A DNA stretch of 41,454 nucleotides, from assembly GCA_003139995.1 (NCBI GenBank), contig PLIC01000167.1, positions 1 through 41,454 on the forward strand, given 5' to 3'. Position numbers and translations under genes: made by a program. Under the pieces are notes generated by a model. It had not been told where the DNA came from. It searched no databases and worked only from the letters and a program-made list of their open reading frames with translations. Below, piece after piece: positions 1 to 7,343 of the stretch. The first letter of the stretch is position 1, and each line of letters opens with the position of its first letter. Source of the stretch: Candidatus Acidiflorens stordalenmirensis (GTDB lineage Bacteria > Acidobacteriota > Terriglobia > Terriglobales > Acidobacteriaceae).

Positions 1-158
1 GCCCCGTTTCCGGTGTTCGCGGACCCGCCCTGCGCCAGCGCGGTCACAGGCATGAGAAAAAGCAGGGTCAGAACAGCCGCGGTTGGACGCGCCCACTTCG
101 ACCGAAGAAGGGGCTGAACTGGGTGAATAAGATGAACTTGGAACCAACGTGATGACAT
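1..158 (-). CDS. N-terminal fragment of an exported protein, cut by the window edge
   Basis: Reading leftwards from an ATG at 158, an open frame continues to base 1 without a stop. It encodes a charged start (MSSRWFQVHLIHP), a basic stretch (RSKWARP), a hydrophobic core (AAVLTLLFLMPVTA) and a signal-peptidase-like ALA-Q junction, followed by GGSANTGNG. A GGAGG box lies five bases upstream of the ATG. So this is a secreted or outer-membrane protein whose mature part is outside the window. In this type of genome such leaders often precede TonB receptors or beta-propellers, but about 50 residues do not allow a family call. Confidence 0.6.
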   Translation of the reverse strand, partial: MSSRWFQVHLIHPVQPLLRSKWARPTAAVLTLLFLMPVTALAQGGSANTGNG

Positions 159-905
159 CTGCGCCTCCAGGAGCAGCTAAAATCTGCTGCGTGTGGCGCA
201 AAACTAAGCGCACTCAAGTTCGCTGTCCAATGAAAGTTCGGGAGTCTGTTATTCCCTGGGGGACTAATAGCGTTTTGCACTTATGGTTTAGCGGACAAGC
301 TCATAGTCGAGGTAGAAAGAGGAAATTTCCATCTGTTTGGTAACGGGATACATAGGCAATGTAGTTTCGTTAGCTCTTCGCTCGTCCACAACCCCGCTAA
401 ACGCTTCGCTGAAATGCTCTGACTGGTATCGGAATCTGCGGAACAAGGCCGAGAAAAGATGGAGTGCCACCGCTGTATCAAGACTTTTTGTCATTTATGT
501 TGAATTGTTGTCGTTTCCGCAAGTCTCGCTATTTCAACGAACTAAACCTCCACGAATCCCTCCGGCCAGAAAAAGTCGAGGAAATTTGTCGGTTGCGTAA
601 AGTTATAAGTCGCGGAAGGAATAACACGTTCCCCAAAATTCATTAGACACGGCGGCAGAAATGAAGCAGGTTGGGAAAGATTGTCGGTCCCGCAGGAACT
701 CGACCGGCCGAAAACGGCATTGGTCGGTTGCGAACCGGTGTGGCCGGTTTTGACAATGGATATGTCAGTATCGTCGCGAATGGAGGTGGGACAACTTGGT
801 TCTCAATGCAACCGCGATTGCAAGGGTTTTCTGCTCCGGGTGATTTCTTTGGAGATCCGCAGTCGTAGCCGTAGCCAAGAGGTGCGAGGACGAGGGCCAA
901 GGGAA
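159..905. other. Stretch of about 750 bases without a convincing gene
   Basis: Several short open frames exist on both strands (for example 337-600 and 643-900), but none has a good ribosome binding site, a recognisable domain or a natural protein composition. The base composition is more AT-rich than the neighbouring genes between about 160 and 660. Given the excisionase/integrase pair that follows, this may be the non-coding or decayed inner end of an integrated element. Nothing else is supported. Confidence 0.4.
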
Positions 906-1127
906 ATGACAGACATACAGCTTTTAGATGAGCAGGAGGTGTCGAGGCGCTTGAGCGTGAGCGTTAATACGCTGCGGTACTGGCGTGTGTCAGGTGATGG
1001 CCCAAATTATGTAAAACTCGGACGTCTGGTGAGATATGATGCTGTTGCGCTAGAGAAGTTCATCTTGCGCAACCTGCGTGTCTCAAAAGCGAGAGCGACC
1101 ATGGAGGAAAAACATGTCGCTCTCTAA
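906..1127 (+). CDS. AlpA-like excisionase, helix-turn-helix DNA-binding protein
   Basis: A 73-residue protein. Residues about 5-50 (LLDEQEVSRRLSVSVNTLRYW, then GDGPNYVKLGRLVRYD) match the small winged-helix HTH_17/MerR-like fold of AlpA and phage excisionases, which bend attachment-site DNA and steer the integrase towards excision. An open frame extends upstream to 681, but the added residues look random, so the ATG at 906 is preferred. Its 3' end overlaps the start of the integrase gene by 14 bases, so the two are probably co-translated. Family assignment is solid from the motif; an excisionase role is inferred from the neighbour. Confidence 0.75.
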   Translation: MTDIQLLDEQEVSRRLSVSVNTLRYWRVSGDGPNYVKLGRLVRYDAVALEKFILRNLRVSKARATMEEKHVAL

Positions 1128-2181
1128 ACGGGGGAATACATGGCACTTCGCGTTTCGCTGGAATGGCAAGCGCTACCGGGGGACTTGCAAAACCTCAAGG
1201 GCGCAAGAAGCTAGGAAAGTGGAGTCGCTGGTGCTCGCGCGGTTACTGGAAGGCGGTCGTGCTCCGGGAAGCAAGAGAATCCCAACGCTGGCTGACTTCT
1301 CGAACCGTTTCTTTAACTGGTTGGAGACTTTGCCGGCGGACCGTCCGCCAAGGGCGCCAACCCGTAGGTATTACCAGGTCGGATGGCGGATTCTGGAGTC
1401 CACACCCCTCGCTTGTATGAAACTGGATCATATAACGACAGATCACGCTTCAACCATCGAGGGATCTTCAGCCGCGAACACGAACAACGCTCTCCGTACC
1501 CTTCGGCGTCTGCTGAAAAAGGCTCACGAATGGCAACTTCTATCCTCAGTGCCAGTTGTGAAACTCGTCGAGGAACACGGACGGGAAGAGCTTATCGACC
1601 CGTGTATGGAGCAGCTGCTGCTAACAGTCACAGCAGGCCCGCGGTTTACACCGAAAGGCAAAGAGTCGCGGGTGGGCTGGGAACCGTTCCGAACGATTCT
1701 ATTGATCATGCTGGATTCCGGTCTTCGACCGGGTGAGATCTTCCGAATGCGGTGGGAAAACATACAGTGGGACAAAGGGGTGATCTTCAATCCGCGCGGG
1801 AAGTCCCGCAAGTCCCGACGTTATGTTCCGCTGACCGAGCGTGTCAAGGCGGCACTGCTGGCACATAAGGAAGTCGCCAACGAAGGATGGGTCTTCCCAT
1901 CAAAGAAGGCCTGCTCCGGGCACATTACGGACCGCGAGGTTTCCAAGCAGTGGCTGGAAGCCAAACGGTTGGCGGGTGTTCCAGAATCGGTCGTTCTGTA
2001 TTGTGCTCGTCATCGCTTCTCAACCGACGCGATGGAGGGAACAGGAAACGTGATGGCGGTCATGGATGCGATGGGACATCAATCAGTCAATACCACGCGC
2101 ATCTACAGCCACTCAAACGTGATGCAGATTCGGGAAGCGATCGAGCGTCGGAATCAGCAGTTGTCCGCAGCGGTACAGTAG
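1114..2181 (+). CDS. Tyrosine recombinase / site-specific integrase
   Basis: A 355-residue protein. The N-terminal ~50 residues (KRGNTWHFAFRWNGKRYRG) resemble an arm-type DNA-binding domain, residues ~60-150 the SAM-like core-binding domain, and the rest the catalytic domain. Catalytic features visible: Arg in SGLRPGE, a Lys-rich hairpin (GKSRKSRRYVPL), YCARHRF in the HxxR position, GHQSVNTT, and the nucleophile Tyr in RIYSH. The first His of HxxR is replaced by Tyr, a substitution I recall from related acidobacterial integrases. Start: ATG at 1114 has GGAGG (1103-1107) upstream; an upstream in-frame extension to 1078 lies inside the excisionase gene. It ends 72 bases before the 3' end of tRNA-Glu, the classic position for an integrase that uses a tRNA as its target. 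Confidence 0.9.
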   Translation: MSLSKRGNTWHFAFRWNGKRYRGTCKTSRAQEARKVESLVLARLLEGGRAPGSKRIPTLADFSNRFFNWLETLPADRPPRAPTRRYYQVGWRILESTPLACMKLDHITTDHASTIEGSSAANTNNALRTLRRLLKKAHEWQLLSSVPVVKLVEEHGREELIDPCMEQLLLTVTAGPRFTPKGKESRVGWEPFRTILLIMLDSGLRPGEIFRMRWENIQWDKGVIFNPRGKSRKSRRYVPLTERVKAALLAHKEVANEGWVFPSKKACSGHITDREVSKQWLEAKRLAGVPESVVLYCARHRFSTDAMEGTGNVMAVMDAMGHQSVNTTRIYSHSNVMQIREAIERRNQQLSAAVQ

Positions 2182-2253
2182 GTGGCCACAAAAGTGGCCA
2201 CAGTCACATCAACGAACTGTGTCAGGAGATGGCGTAAGTAATTGAAACATAAT

Positions 2254-2290
2254 TGGTAGCGCTACCGGGAATCGAACCCGGGTTTGAAGA
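2254..2290. other. Candidate attachment site: 3' half of tRNA-Glu
   Basis: Tyrosine integrases commonly recombine at the T arm and 3' end of a tRNA gene, and the intact integrase lies immediately beyond that end. If so, the integrated element extends left of 2254, and the second copy of the tRNA 3' end would be found left of base 1. I see no second copy of this sequence inside the window, so the other boundary is not available here. Inferred from position only. Confidence 0.4.
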
Positions 2291-2328
2291 TTGAGAATCT
2301 TCCGTCCTAACCCCTAGACGATAGCGCC
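2254..2328 (-). tRNA. tRNA-Glu (anticodon CTC)
   Basis: The minus strand folds as a full cloverleaf of 75 bases: acceptor GGCGCTA pairing with TAGCGCT (one G-U at the end), D arm containing GTCTAGGGGTTAGGAC, anticodon stem GAAGA/TCTTC with loop TTCTCAA (anticodon CTC, reading GAG), and T arm CCGGG-TTCGATT-CCCGG. The CCA end is encoded. Its 3' end points to the integrase gene on the left; its 5' end points to the integrase remnant on the right. Confidence 0.95.
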
Positions 2329-2341
2329 ACTCTCTTAATAA

Positions 2342-2818
2342 TCAGTGCGTTAGACGTTTTCGAGCGCGGTTCCCCTCTTCGACTTTCACCACGCTTTCAC
2401 CAGAGACCCCGCTCAGCTCGACCCGCCACATCGCCTTCGTGAGGTCCGCCTCGGATGCGATTGCGTACCTGTCGAACACCGGCCGCGCCTTATGGCCGCT
2501 GATTTTCATTGCGACGGTTTCGGGAACCCCAACATTGACTAAGTTCCGAACGGCTGACCTGCGAAGGTCGTGGACGATCAGCCCTTCATACTTGGGATCG
2601 CAGGGTTTCCCTTCGATTTTGATGATACTTCCCAGCCCAACAGCGGCGCAAGCCTTCGTCCATTCCTTGCGTAGATTCGTCCCGTTGAAAACCCGACTGA
2701 CCTTCGGTTCGGCGTCACGCAGCATGCTCACGAGAGCCGAGGGTGGGGGAACGATGCGGGGTTCATCATTCTTCGTTTCGTGGAGTCTGATGACACATTG
2801 TTCCAGTACAAAATTCAC
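2342..2818 (-). pseudogene. C-terminal remnant of a second tyrosine recombinase
   Basis: The 158-residue frame begins abruptly inside the catalytic domain: residues ~10-25 (VIRLHETKNDEPRIVPPP) are the beta-hairpin that carries the catalytic Lys, followed by VHDLRRSAVRN (HxxR box), SGHKARPVFDRYAI (GH box and the nucleophile Tyr). The arm- and core-binding domains and the first catalytic Arg are missing, and an in-frame TGA lies two codons upstream of the GTG at 2818. It differs clearly in sequence from the intact integrase at 1114-2181. This is a decayed integrase from an older insertion at the same tRNA; it cannot be catalytic alone. Confidence 0.75.
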
Positions 2819-2819
2819 C

Positions 2820-2867
2820 GGTCACGTCAGGAGTATCGTATCGAATCGGATTCGATTTAACGTGACC
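2820..2867. repeat. Nested inverted repeats at the integrase truncation point
   Basis: Outer arms GGTCACGT (2820-2827) and ACGTGACC (2860-2867) are perfect 8-base complements. Between them, ATCGAATC (2840-2847) and GATTCGAT (2849-2856) form a second perfect 8-base palindrome around a single G. The structure begins directly where the integrase remnant starts. It could be a recombinase core or arm site, or a transposon scar. No T-run follows, so it is not a typical terminator. Confidence 0.55.
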
Positions 2868-2962
2868 TGTCCTGTCGTGCCCATACCATGGCGAAAGTTA
2901 TTCGCACCTGGCGCGCCTATCTGTCAAAGTGCTACTTGCGCTAACGGGTACACTGCGACATG

Positions 2963-4363
2963 TTAGTTGGATCTCTTCCCATTGTCCCGCTTCATCCCTT
3001 GGAGATACCGCTGATAATCGCGATAGAGAACCACGGTCGGAGGGCCACCTGGTTTCATTCGTGATTCTGGAGAATTGAATATGCCGGAATATTGATAACA
3101 GAGTATCTTTTCGAAGTTCGGAAAACGCCGCAGGTCCTGGACCAATCCACCGATCGGACGCGGGACAAGCGCCTCATCCTCGAACAGAAAAGCCTCCATG
3201 TCCATCCATAGATGTGTTCCGGCCTTGTCGCACATTCCCTGCCAAATCTCCGCCGACTGCTCTCCTGTAATATCTCCGCTGGGCATGCGATGAAAGGCGA
3301 AGGGACAGACGATGTCCACGTGCTCCAGCACAAGTGGCCACGCGTCCTGAGACTTGAGCATGCCATGTGCGTTGGGGGCCAGCATGATCGGCTTTTCCGG
3401 TGCGAGTCCGCGGCAGAAGGCCTGAAACTCTCTAGAGAAGGTGACGATCTCCTGCCGGTAACGGTCCTTTGCCTCTTCCCCCTGGTCCGGGATCAGACTG
3501 CCATACGCTTCTGCCGATACATACCAGCCATAAAAGGAAGGATGACGGCCGTAACGATGCCATAACTCCGCGGCAACTTTCCTGTGCCAGTCGAGCGCAG
3601 CTGCACTGAAATCAAACCAGGCATATGCGCCAACGCCCAGGAAGACATTCATATTCAACCGGTCCGCTTCGGACAAGATGGCTTCCAGGGGATCGTGGGA
3701 GGCCATCTGCACGCGTCCCGGGAACAATTCAGAAGGATAATAGGCCAGCCCTTTGTAACCCGTGGTGGAGACGGTGTTATCGCCGTAGTACGCCTGATTC
3801 CGAAAGGTCTCCTGAATGACCACGGTATCCATGCCGAGATTGTGCATCCCGCGAATCTGCTGGCGCCAATCGTTTTCGGTCAGTTTCCGGATGTCCGTGT
3901 TCCAGTGACGGCCTTCTTTCTCGCTCCAGTGCACGATGCCAACCCAGGCGCCATCTATAGTACGGGTGGAGCGAATATTGGACGGCAGCACTTCCACTTC
4001 GCGCTTTGTGCCGGTCCGCCCATCAGAACTTGTTGCGACGAGAATTATCTGGTGCTTGCCCGCCCATCCGGCCGTGGAACGCCGGTAGCATATGCCGGCA
4101 TTGCCATGAGCGGGGATGCGTAGTTTCTCGTCATGGACCCGCGTAGCCGGCGACTCGCGGTCGAGATACAGTGAAATCGCATACTCCCGGTCCAACCCGC
4201 TGTTGTTTTCGACGGCTCCGCGGATGTCGAGAATGATTTTGTCGGTAACGGGCGATGGTGGGATCAATTCGAGCCGAACCACCTGTTTCTGGCCGAACGC
4301 CGATGCCGATGCCGATATAATCCCGAGCAACACTACACCGTGTAACCAGCGCATGCTGTTCAT
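2963..4363 (-). CDS. Secreted DUF4434-family protein (TIM-barrel, glycoside-hydrolase-like)
   Basis: A 466-residue protein with a signal peptide (MRWLHGVVLLGIISASASAFG). Residues ~25-130 look like a beta-sandwich domain. From about 135 (TIDGAWVGIVHW, then DWRQQIRGMHNLGMDTVVIQE) the sequence follows the DUF4434 pattern, a TIM-barrel family found next to glycan-degradation genes. Later parts fit barrel strands: MNVFLGVGAYAWFD, FYGWYVSAEAYG, KPIMLAPNAHG, HVDIVCPFAFHR and HLWMDMEAF, with acidic residues at strand ends as in retaining hydrolases. Start: ATG at 4363, with AGGAG 11 bases upstream; a GTG at 4375 is too close to that box. It follows the NanE-NanK gene by 74 bases on the same strand, so probably one transcript. 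The substrate is unknown. Confidence 0.7.
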   Translation of the reverse strand: MNSMRWLHGVVLLGIISASASAFGQKQVVRLELIPPSPVTDKIILDIRGAVENNSGLDREYAISLYLDRESPATRVHDEKLRIPAHGNAGICYRRSTAGWAGKHQIILVATSSDGRTGTKREVEVLPSNIRSTRTIDGAWVGIVHWSEKEGRHWNTDIRKLTENDWRQQIRGMHNLGMDTVVIQETFRNQAYYGDNTVSTTGYKGLAYYPSELFPGRVQMASHDPLEAILSEADRLNMNVFLGVGAYAWFDFSAAALDWHRKVAAELWHRYGRHPSFYGWYVSAEAYGSLIPDQGEEAKDRYRQEIVTFSREFQAFCRGLAPEKPIMLAPNAHGMLKSQDAWPLVLEHVDIVCPFAFHRMPSGDITGEQSAEIWQGMCDKAGTHLWMDMEAFLFEDEALVPRPIGGLVQDLRRFPNFEKILCYQYSGIFNSPESRMKPGGPPTVVLYRDYQRYLQGMKRDNGKRSN

Positions 4364-4437
4364 TGCCGTTCCCACTCCTGTACGTTCTCTTGCCAGTCCT
4401 ACGCACTCCCGTTACCTGCCAGAACACCTACTGTCCA

Positions 4438-6084
4438 CTAGGCGGCCGGAAGGTTGCCGATCCCTTCAAATACCAGGGTGCCCGCGCCTTGCACTCCGGC
4501 GAAGCGTCCTGCCTTGGCCATCTGCACGCGCGGCTGCCGCTTCGAGCCAAAGTGCAGAAGCTCCCCGACCCGTTTCTCGACCGCGGAGACGAATTGGGCC
4601 TGGCCTTCCACAAGTCCGCCCGAGACAAGCACAGCCTGCGGATCAAGCAGGTTAAAGATATTGGCAATCCCTTCGGCAAGATAGGCAGCCAAAACCGAGT
4701 AAGCCTCTTGAGCGGCTGGATCGCCGGTCATGGCGAGCTGGTTGACCCTCAAAGCAAGAGCTGCGTCGCTGGTTGCTGAATCATTGATGACCGTTCCGCC
4801 GTGTTCCTTGTATTCCCTCAGTAAAGCAGCAGTAGAAACATACGCTTCCAGGCAGCCGTGCCGTCCGCAGTTACAAGAATATCCATCTACGCGAATGACG
4901 TGGTGGCCGATGGACCCAGCAAAGCCGCGCTGTCCGCGCAGCAATTTTCCGTCGGACACGATACCGCCTCCAATGCCAGTGCCGATCGTGATGGCTACGA
5001 AGTCGGACAAACCGCGTCCGAGGCCAAAGTGCAATTCAGCCAGAACGGCAGCGTGCGCATCGTTGATTACCCAAGCTGGCAGATGAAAACGTTCTTCCAC
5101 AAAGCCCTGAAGGTTGAAACCTGTCCATCCCGGAAGATTGTCCGTTGCCGCGAAAACGGAGCCGTCTTGGGCGCTCATCACTCCGGCGCTGGCAATCCCT
5201 AATCCCGCGGGTTGAATCCCTTTCTCGCGAACGGCTGTCAACACCTGCGTGACGGCCTGAACCAAACCGGCTGCGATTGCATCCCGGCCCCTACGCGCCT
5301 CAGTCGGAACCTCTGCGGTAAGACTTACCTGTCCACCGCGTTCCACCAGCCCGGCCTTGATGGATGTCCCTCCGATGTCTACACCGACCGCCGGAGCAGT
5401 CGGCTCCTGGCGTTCCATGGCGTGAACGAACTTGGCGGTTATCGCGCCTGGACGAGTAATGGCCGAACCTACAATCACACACCATGCACCGCTCGCGAGG
5501 GCGCGTCTGGCATCTTCGGGGGAGGAAATATGGCCCTCAGCGATCACCGGTGCGTCAATCTGCCGCGCCATGTCGGCCAGTAAAGACCAGCTGAAGGAAT
5601 GATTGTGGTGCGTTTGCTCCGTATACCCATTCAGAGTCGTGCCGACAAGATCGGCCCCTGCGGCTACGGCTGCAAACGCTTCCTGCAAGGTGGCAATATC
5701 GGCCATCACGGGTAACTTCAGCTCGCGGTGAATTCGCGCGATCAGCACTTGCCAGGGTTCGCCATCGGACCAAACACGATTCGTGCAATCCAGCGCAATG
5801 ATCGAGGCGCCTGCGGCAGCCAATGCCGCTGCCGATGCAAAGTCGGGCGTGATGTGAAGCCGGCCATCGCAATATCGTTTCTGGATCCCGATGATGGGAA
5901 TGTCTGAGTCCTGACGAATGGCCGCAATATGCTCGGGGCTGTTAATGCGCAAGCCCCGCGCTCCTCCTGCGACGACAGCCTGCGCGATTCGGCGCATCGT
6001 CTCGGTATCTTCGAGGGGGTCCCCGGGTGCGCCCTGGCACGACACCACCAGATTGCCTTTCAGTTGCTTCACGATCGATGACAT
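4438..6084 (-). CDS. nanEK: Fused N-acetylmannosamine-6-phosphate 2-epimerase / ROK-family N-acetylmannosamine kinase
   Basis: A 548-residue fusion. Residues ~1-230 are a NanE TIM barrel (ManNAc-6-P to GlcNAc-6-P): VVSCQGAPGDPL near the start, the catalytic Lys in GIQKRY, and the catalytic Glu in VIAEGHISSP. Residues ~235-548 are a ROK sugar kinase: VGVDIGGTSIKAGLVE (ATP loop), ITIGTGIGGGIV, and the zinc motif CNCGRHGCLE. The position that is Glu in glucokinase-type ROK enzymes (GEIGH) is Ser here (GSIGHH); E. coli NanK also lacks this Glu. Linked activities would phosphorylate ManNAc and then epimerise it. Start: ATG at 6084 behind GGAGG; the longer frame to 6159 overlaps the promoter palindrome. 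No sialic acid lyase is nearby. Confidence 0.85.
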   Translation of the reverse strand: MSSIVKQLKGNLVVSCQGAPGDPLEDTETMRRIAQAVVAGGARGLRINSPEHIAAIRQDSDIPIIGIQKRYCDGRLHITPDFASAAALAAAGASIIALDCTNRVWSDGEPWQVLIARIHRELKLPVMADIATLQEAFAAVAAGADLVGTTLNGYTEQTHHNHSFSWSLLADMARQIDAPVIAEGHISSPEDARRALASGAWCVIVGSAITRPGAITAKFVHAMERQEPTAPAVGVDIGGTSIKAGLVERGGQVSLTAEVPTEARRGRDAIAAGLVQAVTQVLTAVREKGIQPAGLGIASAGVMSAQDGSVFAATDNLPGWTGFNLQGFVEERFHLPAWVINDAHAAVLAELHFGLGRGLSDFVAITIGTGIGGGIVSDGKLLRGQRGFAGSIGHHVIRVDGYSCNCGRHGCLEAYVSTAALLREYKEHGGTVINDSATSDAALALRVNQLAMTGDPAAQEAYSVLAAYLAEGIANIFNLLDPQAVLVSGGLVEGQAQFVSAVEKRVGELLHFGSKRQPRVQMAKAGRFAGVQGAGTLVFEGIGNLPAA

Positions 6085-6130
6085 GTTGTTTTCCCGCCTC
6101 CCCCGAAAGGGCATTTTGAATACAGACACA

Positions 6131-6159
6131 ATAGTATTATTGTATAGTTTACAGTTCAA
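6131..6159 (-). promoter_or_regulatory. Candidate promoter for nanEK (minus strand)
   Basis: On the minus strand TTGAAC (6154-6159) is followed after 17 bases by TACTAT (6131-6136), a reasonable sigma-70 pair. It overlaps the palindrome at 6142-6165, so a bound regulator would block it. Predicted by eye only. Confidence 0.4.
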
Positions 6160-6165
6160 CTATAC
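6142..6165. promoter_or_regulatory. Inverted repeat in the divergent nanEK/rhaT promoter region, likely GntR operator
   Basis: GTATAGTT (6142-6149) and AACTATAC (6158-6165) are perfect 8-base complements separated by eight bases. The site lies between two divergent genes and close to a GntR-family regulator gene. HutC-type GntR proteins bind palindromes, often with GTATA-like half-sites. A related TGTATAG half-site recurs in the promoter of the TonB receptor gene (8530-8536). Confidence 0.5.
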
Positions 6166-6273
6166 GATACACCGAATAACGACTTTGGTCTTGAGGGTGA
6201 ACTTCCCTGAACGGTCGGGGCGGATCGTCTCAGGCGCCACGAGGCCCTCCCTCGGGGCAGAACGGATGGGAGC

Positions 6274-7305
6274 ATGGAACGCATCCTGATTGTTGGATCG
6301 CTGCTGGCGATCGTGTCCGGCATCATGAATGGAAGCTTTACTCTGCCAATGCGTTTTCTGGGTCGTTGGAAATGGGAGAACGTCTGGAGTCTCTTCATCG
6401 CAGTTTCCTGCTTGCTTATGCCGACCGCGATCATCAGCGCCATCGCGCCGCAAAGCTGGACGCTGATTACCCACGCTCCCGCTCATGCCGTCTGGGTCGC
6501 GGCGTTCGCTGGTTTTGCCTGGGGCTTCGGAGCCATTATGTTCGGCCAGAGCGTCAGTGCCATAGGCATTTCTCTGGCAAACACTTTTGTGCTCGCGATC
6601 AGCTCCGCAATGGGTTCATTTCTCCCTATGCTGTTGCTCGCGCCACACAAACTGCTTGAGCACGCAGGCCGGATGATTCTCGCAGGCGTCGCAATCGAAA
6701 TTGCGGGCATTGCTCTATGTGGCTGGGCGGGTTGGCAGCGCGAAAAGGCTGCCGGCGTAGGGGCTGAGCGAGGCGACCTGGTAGGGTCTGCTCGTCCGAT
6801 GGGAGTGGCTTTTCTTTTAGTGATTGGCGCGGGTGTGCTTTCCGCTGTCTTCAATATCGGTTTTGCGCTGGCACAACCCATCGCCGTTTATGGGCGTGCC
6901 CAAGGGCTGAGTGAATTCTCCAGCACAAATCTGATCTGGTGGATCATGCTGGCAGCCGGCTCGGTTGCCAATCTCGGTTTTTGTGTGTATCTGCTCTCCA
7001 AAAACCATAGTATGGCGAAGTTCAGACAGCCGGGCAGTGTCCGGCTCTATTCCCTGTCTGGATTGATGGCTCTGCTCTGGGGAGGGAGCATTTTCGTCTA
7101 TGGATCTGCAGTTCCTCGACTCGGCTCGCTCGGCACCTCGATTGGTTGGCCGCTGAGTCTAGCGACCGGACTGCTGCTGGCAAATGCGATCGGTATTGGC
7201 CTAGGCGAGTGGAGAAGCGCTCCAGCGCGCGCACTGGGTTGGATGTATTCCGGTATCGTAGTCCTATTGGTTGCTATAGTTGTGCTTAGCAGGGCGAGTT
7301 ATTGA
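6274..7305 (+). CDS. RhaT-family sugar:proton symporter
   Basis: A 343-residue integral membrane protein, close to the length of E. coli RhaT (344). About ten hydrophobic segments can be counted. The start SLLAIVSGIMNGSFTLPMRF with WKWENVWSLF is characteristic of the L-rhamnose/H+ symporter family within the drug/metabolite transporter superfamily. The gene diverges from nanEK and is followed after 38 bases by the GntR regulator, so it probably imports the sugar handled by this locus, perhaps N-acetylmannosamine or another amino sugar rather than rhamnose; no rhamnose catabolic genes are present. The family call is firm, the substrate inferred. The start has GGGAG only one base upstream, so translation initiation looks weak. 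Confidence 0.8.
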   Translation: MERILIVGSLLAIVSGIMNGSFTLPMRFLGRWKWENVWSLFIAVSCLLMPTAIISAIAPQSWTLITHAPAHAVWVAAFAGFAWGFGAIMFGQSVSAIGISLANTFVLAISSAMGSFLPMLLLAPHKLLEHAGRMILAGVAIEIAGIALCGWAGWQREKAAGVGAERGDLVGSARPMGVAFLLVIGAGVLSAVFNIGFALAQPIAVYGRAQGLSEFSSTNLIWWIMLAAGSVANLGFCVYLLSKNHSMAKFRQPGSVRLYSLSGLMALLWGGSIFVYGSAVPRLGSLGTSIGWPLSLATGLLLANAIGIGLGEWRSAPARALGWMYSGIVVLLVAIVVLSRASY

Positions 7306-7343
7306 CCGACCATATAATATCCAACGCTCATGGAGACACAGTC

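Noticed and set aside
337-600. Open frame of 87 codons in the left intergenic region
   Set aside because: Unnatural composition and no start signal; overlapping frames of equal quality exist on both strands.
752-780. TTGACA at about 752 as a promoter for the excisionase
   Set aside because: No acceptable -10 box at 16-18 bases and the excisionase start is a further 130 bases away.
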